From Candidatus Parvarchaeota archaeon UBA573 (GTDB lineage Archaea > Nanobdellota > Nanobdellia > Parvarchaeales > Parvarchaeaceae), in the NCBI GenBank assembly GCA_002502045.1, contig DAPE01000012.1, forward strand, positions 1 to 17,148: a stretch of DNA of 17,148 nucleotides. The letters run 5' to 3'. Numbering within the stretch: position 1 is the stretch's first letter; every line of letters begins with the position of its first letter. Below are positions 7,470 to 14,347 of this stretch, piece by piece. Made by a program: the position numbers and the translations under genes. Under the pieces are notes generated by a model, which did not search any database, was not told where the DNA came from, and saw only the letters and a list, made by a program, of their open reading frames with translations.

Positions 7470-8099
7470 ATGATAAAAGGAATAGCTTCTGATTTAGACG
7501 GGACTTTGATAGACACTGCAAAGCTTCTTGCAGAAGCATGGGAGGAAGCTTTTAAGTCAGATGGCATAGATGTAGGTTATAGTGAGCTTTATAAAAATAC
7601 AAAAGGAATATCTTCTAAAGATATAATCCGTAAATATAAAAAAGAAAGCAGTTTTGAAGATCTAAACAGGATAAAAGAAAAAAGAAAGTTAAATTTTATA
7701 AGGCTTGTAGATCAAGGCAATAATCTTCTTTATCCAGAAACGATGAAAGTTATAGATGAGATACGGAGTAAAGGCATAAAATTTGCTATTTCTACGGGCA
7801 TGTCAAGAGATCTTCTAGATAAGGTGTTAAAGCTATCAGGATTAGACTCAATAGTAGATGCAGTCGTAAGTTCTGATGACGTTAAAAATGGAAAGCCTGC
7901 ACCAGACATCTTCTTAGAAGCTTTCAAAAGAATAGATATAAATCCTAAAGAGGGCATAGTAGTTGGAGACAGTGAAAATGATATTATGCCTGGAAAAGCT
8001 ATAGGCGCTTTTACTGTCTTTATATCTCGGGAAGGAAGTAAATCTAATTTAGCAGATGCAAATATAACTAATTTGGAGGAGCTTTTGCAGTTTTTATAG
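7470..8099 (+). CDS. HAD-superfamily phosphatase (phosphoglycolate phosphatase-like)
   Basis: This 209-residue haloacid dehalogenase-type hydrolase is probably a small-molecule phosphatase. Motif I is SDLDGT, with nucleophile D8 and acid D10. An alpha-helical C1 cap runs from about 16 to 85. Motif II is the S/T of AISTG (108-109), motif III is K142 in NGKPAPD, and motif IV is GDSENDI with D167 and D171. This matches the Gph / beta-phosphoglucomutase subfamily; the substrate cannot be named. Its stop codon directly abuts the ATG of the ABC ATPase, so the genes form one operon. Whether the phosphatase serves the transporter is unknown. Confidence 0.88.
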   Translation: MIKGIASDLDGTLIDTAKLLAEAWEEAFKSDGIDVGYSELYKNTKGISSKDIIRKYKKESSFEDLNRIKEKRKLNFIRLVDQGNNLLYPETMKVIDEIRSKGIKFAISTGMSRDLLDKVLKLSGLDSIVDAVVSSDDVKNGKPAPDIFLEAFKRIDINPKEGIVVGDSENDIMPGKAIGAFTVFISREGSKSNLADANITNLEELLQFL

Positions 8100-9008
8100 A
8101 TGGAAAATGCTATATCAGTAAAAAATCTTTATAAAAAGTTTGGGAAGACAGTTGCATTAGAAGGTATATCTTTTACTTCAAAAGAAGGTGTTAATATCAT
8201 TCTTGGCCCTAACGGTGCTGGGAAAAGCACATTTTTAAGATGTTTAATAGGTTTGTATAAGCCCAGTAAAGGTTCTGTTTTAGTATTTGGAAAAAGACCC
8301 TATTTTGATGATGAAATCAGAACTAGAATGGCGCTTCTTTCTGATAATTATGCACTTTATGACTTTTTGACTGTAAAGCAGAATCTTAGATTCTTTGGTA
8401 ACCTTTACAAGCTAAATGACAAAGAGATATACGAGAAAAGCAAGAAGATATTAAAAGAGATGGATGCTCTTAAATTTTTTGATAGAAAAATTGTTGAGCT
8501 TAGCAGAGGAACCAAGCAGAAGATTGCATTCTGTAGGGCAATGCTTAATGATCCTGATGTTTTGCTGCTTGATGAGCCAACTGCTTTTTTAGATGCCAGT
8601 TCTTCTGAATGGATAAGAAATTTTATTTTAGATTATGGGAAGAAGAAAAAAACGATCCTTTTTGTAACGCAGAAACTAGATGAGGTTTCTAGGTTTAATT
8701 CAAGGCTTATTATAATGAGAGAAGGCAGAATTGTAGAAGATACTACAACCTACAATATATATGATAAGATTATGAAGTCGTCTAGTATACTTGTAAGATT
8801 TGCAAGGCCTGTGGCCGTTTCCATTCTTAATAAGACTGGTTACAAATTTGATTCAATGCAAAGCAAAGAAGTGAGCAGCGCAAAGTTCTACATAAACAGC
8901 TACAAGGATGTAAATACTCTGATAGGGAAATTGATAAAGAATAAGGTATTTCTGTTAGGGATAGACTACATAGAACCATTAGTGGAGAGGATTTCAAAAG
9001 GCGGTTAA
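8100..9008 (+). CDS. ABC transporter ATP-binding protein with altered Q- and H-loops
   Basis: This ATPase subunit is paired with the ABC-2 permease that follows. It has 302 residues. Walker A GPNGAGKST is at 36-44, signature LSRGTKQK at 134-141, and Walker B VLLLDEP at 154-160 with catalytic E159. Two switch residues differ from the norm. Where the Q-loop glutamine is expected the protein has LLSDNYALYD (79-88). The H-loop histidine is replaced by Q191 in FVTQKLDEV. The C-terminal 90 residues form a small extra domain, as in drug or polysaccharide exporters. It starts right after the HAD stop and ends 2 bases before the permease. The exported substrate is unknown. Confidence 0.92.
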   Translation: MENAISVKNLYKKFGKTVALEGISFTSKEGVNIILGPNGAGKSTFLRCLIGLYKPSKGSVLVFGKRPYFDDEIRTRMALLSDNYALYDFLTVKQNLRFFGNLYKLNDKEIYEKSKKILKEMDALKFFDRKIVELSRGTKQKIAFCRAMLNDPDVLLLDEPTAFLDASSSEWIRNFILDYGKKKKTILFVTQKLDEVSRFNSRLIIMREGRIVEDTTTYNIYDKIMKSSSILVRFARPVAVSILNKTGYKFDSMQSKEVSSAKFYINSYKDVNTLIGKLIKNKVFLLGIDYIEPLVERISKGG

Positions 9009-9010
9009 TT

Positions 9011-9793
9011 ATGAAACTAAACAAAGTATATCAAGTTACTTGGAAGGACGTAAAGGAAACCTTCAGCAGCATACTAATTTTTGGGCCAATGTTTGGCATA
9101 CCATTAGCATTTGCTGTAATTCTCCCAGTTTTATCGTTGTATATAGCTGTTCATGAAGCTCCTAGCATTGCAGCAGCTATAAAAATACCAAATATAAGCG
9201 CAGCTTTACCTGCTTTTAAGAGTATAGCTTTTATGGATTACTTCTCAATAAATATCTTAGGGCCAATAACAATGACAATGCCTATAATAACTTCAGCAGT
9301 TATAGCAGCAGATAGCTTTGCTGGAGAAAAAGAGAGGAAAACTGCCGAGTCGTTACTTTCAACACCCTTAAGCAAGACTGAGCTTTTACTTGGTAAGATC
9401 TTCGCTTCTTTTCTACCAGCAGTTATCATGGCAGTTATAGCGTTCGCTCTTTACGGTTCTATTGTAAATTATCTCTCTTTTCAGCAGTTTCATCTTTTCA
9501 TTCTTCCTACTTTACCTTGGCTGCTTATGCTGGCAGCAGTGCCTTTTCTTGCTCTTGCTCCAATTTCGATAGTAGTTTTGATATCTTCACATGTTAAAGG
9601 AGTAAAAGAAGCACAGCAACTGACTTCCCTTCTAGTCTTGCCGTTACTTGTTTTGCCGTTTGCTTCGCTTTTAGGCCTAGCATCTCTATCAGTTTCATTT
9701 ATGCTTTATCTTATTTTCTTCTTAGCGGTGTTTGATTTTGTTCTTTTTTATGTAAGCCTAGCTGTTTTTCATAGAGAATCACTTATAAGCTGA
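9011..9793 (+). CDS. ABC-2 type transporter permease
   Basis: This 260-residue membrane subunit has about six membrane segments (around 20-46, 82-103, 130-152, 165-190, 197-222 and 226-250). The cytoplasmic coupling segment AGEKERKTAESLLSTPLS (about 101-118) is the classic NatB/ABC-2 motif. It contacts the ATPase encoded just upstream. The ATG is 2 bases after the ATPase stop, with an aaggcgg ribosome-site-like stretch before it. Family is clear; cargo is unknown. NatAB-like export, drug export or lipid/glycan export are all possible. Confidence 0.9.
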   Translation: MKLNKVYQVTWKDVKETFSSILIFGPMFGIPLAFAVILPVLSLYIAVHEAPSIAAAIKIPNISAALPAFKSIAFMDYFSINILGPITMTMPIITSAVIAADSFAGEKERKTAESLLSTPLSKTELLLGKIFASFLPAVIMAVIAFALYGSIVNYLSFQQFHLFILPTLPWLLMLAAVPFLALAPISIVVLISSHVKGVKEAQQLTSLLVLPLLVLPFASLLGLASLSVSFMLYLIFFLAVFDFVLFYVSLAVFHRESLIS

Positions 9794-9804
9794 AATATAA
9801 TTAC
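9794..9804 (+). promoter_or_regulatory. Possible TATA box for the 42-codon ORF
   Basis: aaatataatta is centred about 29 bases before the ATG at 9828. This spacing matches the leaderless pattern seen elsewhere in the window. Confidence 0.25.
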
Positions 9805-9827
9805 TGTTTAATATTAAAATAAGATAA

Positions 9828-9956
9828 ATGATTTATGTCAATTTAGTTATAGATGCAATGGACTTAAAAAGAATAAGAGGAGTGGCGCTATATGTTATTA
9901 AAGGCGAAGAATTTTCTGAAAGGTATAAAAATAGTAAGAAAAAGAAAATCAATTAA
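9828..9956 (+). CDS. Possible small protein, 42 residues, function unknown
   Basis: This short open frame runs from an ATG to TAA in the 214-base spacer between the ABC permease and the MFS gene. The product would begin MIYVNLVIDAMDLKRIRG, continue with a VALYVIKGEEF strand-like stretch, and end in a lysine-rich tail. A TATA-like element sits at leaderless distance, and an internal ATG at 9858 would give 32 residues. I recognise no family. In AT-rich DNA a frame this short can arise by chance, so this is a candidate only. Confidence 0.25.
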   Translation: MIYVNLVIDAMDLKRIRGVALYVIKGEEFSERYKNSKKKKIN

Positions 9957-9963
9957 TATGTTT

Positions 9964-9973
9964 AATTTATATA
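9964..9973 (+). promoter_or_regulatory. Putative TATA box of the MFS gene
   Basis: atttatataaagg is a good archaeal TATA match centred about 39 bases before the ATG at 10008. It would give a leader of about a dozen bases. A second TATA-like string lies right at the ATG and is too close to serve. Confidence 0.45.
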
Positions 9974-10007
9974 AAGGATTGGAACTAAGAGATATTGTTA
10001 TATAAAT

Positions 10008-11180
10008 ATGGAAAAGTGGTTTGTAAATAAAAATGTGCTTTATCTTTCGCTGTCGGCCTTCTTTGCCGATGCAGGATATCAAACAGTAATAGCTCTTTTT
10101 CCTATTTTTCTTGTGCTTTTCTTAAAGGCACCTGTCTATTACTTAGGAATAATCTACGCTTTGCAATATGGTATAGGTGCAATATTTGCATATCTTGGAG
10201 GAGTGTTTGCAGATAGATACAGCAAGAAGAAAGTTGCAATAATAGGAAATTCCTTGATACCTATTCTGTCATTTTTAGGTATAGCATCAAGTCTTCTTTT
10301 ATCCCCTCTACTTTTTCTTGTTGGGTGGTGGGCCAGAGATTCTAGGAGCCCTGCAAGAAGATCATTGGTTGCTTTGGCTTCAGACGAAAAACACAGGAAA
10401 AAGGCCTTTGGAGTATTACATGCCCTAGATTTAGGTGGCGGAGCAGTAGGTATAACCTATCTTATAATACTTCTTTACTTTGGTATAGAGTATAGTATAA
10501 TATTTCTAGTAACTATTATCCCTTTGGTTATATCAACCATTTTTATAGTAAAGTCAAATGTTAAAGAACGTTTAAAGGCGGTTTCAAACAGGTTGTCAAG
10601 TAGCAGGAAAACTGCCGAAAACAAAAAAACTATGCTTGGAGTTCTTATTGCAACATCTTTATTCGGCTTCAGTTATTACAGCTTGGGTTATCCAATACTT
10701 ACAATTGCTCAGAGCTCAAACGATATTTTTGGAGTTTTTTCTTATCTTATATTTCTTTTAATATCTGCATTTGCAGGTTATTATCTTGGAAGCAAAGCGG
10801 GTAGAATGAAGCTAGTAAGTTCACTTTCTATTCTTGGATATGCGTTTGCAGGTATTGGTTCATTGCTAATAGGCTTTTTTTATATTTTTAGTTTAAATGT
10901 AATAGTAGCTTATTTCGGAGTGCTTGTTTTGGGATTTGCTGTTGGTGCAATAGAAACATTTGAACCAACTATAATCTCCTTTACTTCACCAAAGGAAAAG
11001 AGCGCAAAAAGTTTTGGTTATCTGTCTTCTTCTCGAAGCATAGGCTTATTTACTGGTAATTTACTAATGGGAATTCTATATTTTTTTAGTCCATTCTACT
11101 CATATGTTTATGCTTTTATAGTTTCTATGGTAGCTGCATTGATAGTTTATATCTTTGGAAGAAACCTTACATTAAAGTAA
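10008..11180 (+). CDS. Major facilitator superfamily (MFS) transporter
   Basis: This 390-residue protein has about twelve membrane segments. The loop after segment two, GGVFADRYSKKK (about 64-75), is the MFS motif A. A second loop with WWARDSRSPARRS (about 107-119) and a central charged loop near 183-205 separate two six-helix halves. The length is usual for sugar- or drug-type efflux carriers. The RDSRSPARR loop recalls a subgroup of archaeal and bacterial MFS proteins of unknown cargo. It appears to be transcribed alone. Confidence 0.9.
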   Translation: MEKWFVNKNVLYLSLSAFFADAGYQTVIALFPIFLVLFLKAPVYYLGIIYALQYGIGAIFAYLGGVFADRYSKKKVAIIGNSLIPILSFLGIASSLLLSPLLFLVGWWARDSRSPARRSLVALASDEKHRKKAFGVLHALDLGGGAVGITYLIILLYFGIEYSIIFLVTIIPLVISTIFIVKSNVKERLKAVSNRLSSSRKTAENKKTMLGVLIATSLFGFSYYSLGYPILTIAQSSNDIFGVFSYLIFLLISAFAGYYLGSKAGRMKLVSSLSILGYAFAGIGSLLIGFFYIFSLNVIVAYFGVLVLGFAVGAIETFEPTIISFTSPKEKSAKSFGYLSSSRSIGLFTGNLLMGILYFFSPFYSYVYAFIVSMVAALIVYIFGRNLTLK

Positions 11181-11213
11181 AGATAAGGTTTAAATTTTAT
11201 TTCTATACTTATA

Positions 11214-11234
11214 AAGAATACTTTTTATATTCTT
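11214..11234 (+). terminator. Possible terminator hairpin after the MFS gene
   Basis: aagaata and tattctt form a 7-bp stem around a 7-base T-rich loop. T-rich stretches lie inside it and just after it (gagttttt). It lies 34 bases after the MFS stop and could end that transcript. Confidence 0.35.
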
Positions 11235-11263
11235 GAGTTTTTAAAGTTATCTGGTTTCGTAGA

Positions 11264-11308
11264 TAGTTAGTAGTATAAACTGCAAATACGTATTCTACTT
11301 CATAACTA
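11264..11308 (+). other. Imperfect hairpin upstream of dys, unknown role
   Basis: TAGTTA-GTAG-t-ATA pairs with TAT-t-CTAC-ttca-TAACTA around a 13-base loop. That is 13 pairs with one T-T mismatch and a 4-base bulge. It lies before the dys TATA box, so it would not be in a leaderless dys mRNA. It may be a chance fold in AT-rich DNA or part of the MFS 3' region. Confidence 0.3.
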
Positions 11309-11336
11309 GTACACAATAGCTTTCAATCTAAAAACC

Positions 11337-11343
11337 TATTTAA
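11337..11343 (+). promoter_or_regulatory. Putative TATA box of the dys operon
   Basis: tatttaa in aaaacctatttaagt, centred 27 bases before the ATG at 11367. No ribosome site is seen, which fits a leaderless first gene. Confidence 0.5.
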
Positions 11344-11366
11344 GTAATAAATTCACTAAAATAAAC

Positions 11367-12302
11367 ATGTTAGGAAAGAAAGTAAAAAACATAGAGATTA
11401 AAAAACGGGAAACGATTGCAGATTTAATTAAAGCTTTTTCCGAAAGTGGTGGCTTTACTGCAAAGAAACTAGCAATAGCTTCAGACATTTTTAAAGATAT
11501 GCAGAAAGACAAGAACTGTGTCAAATTTCTTTCATTTCCAGCAGACGTAATCTCTACAGGTTTAAGAGGAGTAATAGTCGACATGGTCAAAAACAAACAG
11601 GTGGATGTAATAATAACTACATGTGGAACTTTAGATCATGATCTTGCAAAAGTGTGGAAAGACTATTATGCAGGGACTGAAATGTCCGATGACGCAAAAT
11701 TAAGGCAGGAAGGCATAAACCGGCTTTATAATATTTTTATACCTAATGATAGTTACGGTTATATCTTAGAAGACAAGTTAATACCTATACTGAAAGAATC
11801 GGCAAAAGCTCAGAAAGAATATTCAACAAGCGAGCTTATAAGTTTCATTGGAAGCAAAATTAGTAAAGAAAAGAATGCAAAAGAATCCATAGTTTACTGG
11901 GCCTGGAAAAACAATATTCCAATGATAGTACCAGGAATAACGGATGGAAGTGTAGGTTCACAGATATGGATGTACTCTCAAAAGGACAAAGACTTTAAAA
12001 TAAACCTTATAAAAGATGAAGACCTTTTAGCTGGAATAGTATTCAAAGCCAAAAAGAGTGGAGCTCTTATGCTTGGAGGAGGTATATCCAAACACCACAC
12101 AATATGGTGGAATCAGTTTAAGGATGGTTTGGATTATGCAATATATATGACAACTGCTGTCGAATGGGATGGCAGCCTGTCAGGTGCGAGATTAGAAGAA
12201 GCAATATCATGGGGCAAGGTTAAACCCGAAGCAAAGCAGATAACTGTAGAAGGTGATGTTACAATACTGCTTCCATTGTTGTATTCTTCTTTTTTGGGGT
12301 GA
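11367..12302 (+). CDS. dys: Deoxyhypusine synthase
   Basis: This enzyme transfers the aminobutyl group of spermidine to a lysine of translation factor aIF5A, with NAD as cofactor, the first step of hypusine formation. The 311-residue length is usual. SFPADVISTGLRG and TTCGTLDHD near the N-terminal half are NAD-site elements. GITDGSVGSQIW follows. The active-site lysine is K242 in GGGISKHHTIWWNQF. AVEWDGSLSGA completes the substrate site. The presence of this enzyme is a strong sign of an archaeon or eukaryote. It is first in an operon with the OB-fold gene 4 bases on. The aIF5A gene itself is not in this window. Confidence 0.96.
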   Translation: MLGKKVKNIEIKKRETIADLIKAFSESGGFTAKKLAIASDIFKDMQKDKNCVKFLSFPADVISTGLRGVIVDMVKNKQVDVIITTCGTLDHDLAKVWKDYYAGTEMSDDAKLRQEGINRLYNIFIPNDSYGYILEDKLIPILKESAKAQKEYSTSELISFIGSKISKEKNAKESIVYWAWKNNIPMIVPGITDGSVGSQIWMYSQKDKDFKINLIKDEDLLAGIVFKAKKSGALMLGGGISKHHTIWWNQFKDGLDYAIYMTTAVEWDGSLSGARLEEAISWGKVKPEAKQITVEGDVTILLPLLYSSFLG

Positions 12303-12306
12303 AAAT

Positions 12307-12591
12307 ATGAAAATATCGGAATTGAGAGACGGAATGAGTGACATAGATTTGTCTGCTGAAGTGGTGGAGATAGGAGAAGCCAGAGAGGTAATGACAAAAT
12401 TCGGAAGCAATAAAGTTGCAACCGCAAAAATAAAGGATGACAGTGGCGAATGCAAGCTTTCTTTATGGGGAAAGCAGATAGAAATGTTTTCTGTAGGAGA
12501 CAATGTGGAGATAAGTAAGGGTTATGTTAAATCATTTAGAGATGAGTTACAGGTTAATGTAGGTAAGGCGGGATCTATAAGAAAATTATAA
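12307..12591 (+). CDS. Single-OB-fold ssDNA-binding protein (archaeal SSB / SOSS-B-like)
   Basis: This 94-residue protein has one OB-fold and is likely to bind single-stranded DNA, or possibly RNA. ISELRDGMSDIDLSAEVVEI is the first strand pair. VATAKIKDDSGECKLSLWG at about 39-57 is the signature strand with the D-x-S/T-G turn and LW. Then come the GDNVEISKGYVKSF loop and a final GSIRKL. A longer frame begins at 12253, inside dys. I chose 12307 because the protein then aligns from its first strand, and because ggggtga overlapping the dys stop serves as ribosome site. The stop is 1 base before the EamA gene. There is no acidic C-terminal tail like that of Sulfolobus SSB. Confidence 0.85.
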   Translation: MKISELRDGMSDIDLSAEVVEIGEAREVMTKFGSNKVATAKIKDDSGECKLSLWGKQIEMFSVGDNVEISKGYVKSFRDELQVNVGKAGSIRKL

Positions 12592-12592
12592 T

Positions 12593-13444
12593 ATGCTCTA
12601 TACTTACATCCTATCCCTTTTAATTATACTTATAGGGTTCTCTGCTTACCCTTTAATTTCGAAAAAGCATATAGTAGGAGTAGGTTATAGAAAATTTATA
12701 CCAATCTTTCTTGGATTTACTGCGGTTGGTACCTTAATAATCCCTTTTATTGTCTATAAAAGTTTTACTTTTAATCCGATTTATCTTCCTTTACTTGCAT
12801 TCTTAGGCGCGATGTATACATTTGCTATCTATTTAATGCTTTATTCAGTTGAACATTACAACGTATCAGTAATTAATACAATTGTTGGCTCACAACAAGT
12901 GCTTATAGCGCTTTTCAGCAGTGTTTTCTTTTTTATTGCAGATTTAAAATTTATTATTATCCCGTTTTTAATTGTTATTGCGGGAATGGCATTCCTTTTA
13001 TTCAGTAATGATGGTAGACTAAAATTCTCCAAATATGTCTTTTTCGCTTTAGTAGCCGTTTTATTATGGGTATTTATGTGGGTTCTTTTCTACACAATAA
13101 ATACGAGTTATCCCCTGCTTTACTATGCAGTTCTTCAGTCCTTCTCATTTGTATTCTGTTTGCCTGTTGCATTTTTGCAAAATAGACATAAGTCAATAAA
13201 ATATTATCTGTCGGGTAAAACTTTTCACTATATAGCACTCGCAGGGGTATTAAATGGGGTAGCAACAGTTGTGTTTTCTTTTGCGTACAAATATAATGCA
13301 ATACTTACACCATTTATTGCACAGTTAGCTATACCTGTAGTAATAATATTCTCATTTGTATTCTTTAAAGAAAGGTCAAAGAAATTTGGTTTAATAGGGA
13401 TAGTAATGATAACAATTGGTTCATTTTTTTATATATTTATTTAA
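12593..13444 (+). CDS. EamA/DMT-family membrane transporter
   Basis: This 283-residue protein has about ten membrane segments in two five-helix halves, the layout of drug/metabolite transporters of the EamA type. The first half ends near FLLFSNDG (about 137-144). The second half carries LNGVATVVFSFAYKYNAILTPF and the typical final hairpin PVVIIFSFVFFKERSKKFGLIGIVMITIGSF. In that hairpin FKER is the well-known penultimate-loop motif. It is the third gene of the dys operon, 1 base after the OB-fold stop. Cargo is unknown. Only 6 bases separate it from the stop of the convergent RPA gene. A T7 run near its 3' end (around 13425) may help termination. Confidence 0.88.
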   Translation: MLYTYILSLLIILIGFSAYPLISKKHIVGVGYRKFIPIFLGFTAVGTLIIPFIVYKSFTFNPIYLPLLAFLGAMYTFAIYLMLYSVEHYNVSVINTIVGSQQVLIALFSSVFFFIADLKFIIIPFLIVIAGMAFLLFSNDGRLKFSKYVFFALVAVLLWVFMWVLFYTINTSYPLLYYAVLQSFSFVFCLPVAFLQNRHKSIKYYLSGKTFHYIALAGVLNGVATVVFSFAYKYNAILTPFIAQLAIPVVIIFSFVFFKERSKKFGLIGIVMITIGSFFYIFI

Positions 13445-13450
13445 TTTGAA

Positions 13451-14347
13451 TCAAAGAGTATAATTAATACTGGCGACTTTTCTGGCTGTAAGCGAGTAAT
13501 TATCATTGAACTTGTTCATCTTTGCGTTTACATTGACTTGGTACAACCCGAAAGATATGTCGTTAAGCTTACTTTTTATTTCTTGATTCTGAGAAAGCTC
13601 AAGAAGTTCTTCGGCTTGCTTGTCAAAGAATGTTATGCTTGAGCTGTATAGCCCGTCATCCAATATACCTCGTATTCGAAGGGTTTTTGACAAAGCTTTA
13701 TCCTTGTGTATCTCGCATTCAACATCTACTTTCTTTTTACAAATACTGCATCTGATTAAGTAAATATCATCCGAAAATAATCTAGTTATAAATCCGCTTA
13801 TATTCGCATACTCTCCATCACGTATTTCGGCTATTTTTTTATATTCTATTTTTTCTATTTCCTTTTTTGGGCTTTCAGTTTGGCTGATAGATATTGCGCT
13901 GCCATTTCCAAGGTTTAATTCTATAATACCATTAAAAGGATTCTCTTTTGCATAGGCATTTGCTATTGAGATGCTTTCTCCATCCCGGCTTTTCATTATT
14001 TTATCTATGTAATTTTCATCCCATGTCACAACAGGTATTTCACCACTTTGATCTTCTATCACAAAGTTCATTACTCTTGCTTCCCTGCCTTTCACTGTAA
14101 CTGTTCTAGGCGGAAATTTTCGTTTTATCTTAGCAGAAATATTCACATGGTTTATTTTTTGTTTTATTTCTTCTATTTTATAATCTCGTTTTATAGGTAT
14201 TATACCATTTTCAGTTGCAAGCATTCTAAGTATTGCGTCTTCTGTCAGATCTGGGAGCTGCGCTTTTCTTTGATTTATTATGTTAATTATTTCTTCCTTA
14301 GACTTATTATTTTTTTCAGTTATCTTATCAATTATCCATTCTTCCAT
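13451..14347 (-). CDS. Replication protein A-like ssDNA-binding protein (OB-folds plus CCCH zinc knuckle)
   Basis: This protein coats single-stranded DNA in replication and repair. It has 298 residues. The N-terminal helical region (1-55) reads like the NTD of archaeal RPA large subunits, with ITEKNNKSKEEIINII. A first OB-fold spans about 58-155, with signature RVMNFVIEDQSGEIPVVTWD. A second spans about 170-295 and contains the inserted zinc knuckle C200-x2-C203-x7-C211-x2-H214. It resembles euryarchaeal RPA41-type proteins. Its ATG overlaps the stop of the phosphohexomutase gene by one base (TAATG), so the two are co-transcribed. No small RPA partner genes are adjacent. Confidence 0.88.
   Translation of the reverse strand: MEEWIIDKITEKNNKSKEEIINIINQRKAQLPDLTEDAILRMLATENGIIPIKRDYKIEEIKQKINHVNISAKIKRKFPPRTVTVKGREARVMNFVIEDQSGEIPVVTWDENYIDKIMKSRDGESISIANAYAKENPFNGIIELNLGNGSAISISQTESPKKEIEKIEYKKIAEIRDGEYANISGFITRLFSDDIYLIRCSICKKKVDVECEIHKDKALSKTLRIRGILDDGLYSSSITFFDKQAEELLELSQNQEIKSKLNDISFGLYQVNVNAKMNKFNDNYSLTARKVASINYTL

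Noticed and set aside
9892..10005. 37-codon frame ending just before the MFS gene.
   Set aside because: Overlaps the 42-codon frame, its ribosome site is weak, composition is that of AT-rich background, and it contains the likely MFS TATA box; mentioned only as an alternative.
12253..12306. N-terminal extension of the OB-fold gene from an ATG inside dys.
   Set aside because: The extra 18 residues are hydrophobic and cysteine-rich, do not resemble an OB-fold start, and are coding in another frame; 12307 has a ribosome site and aligns with the fold.
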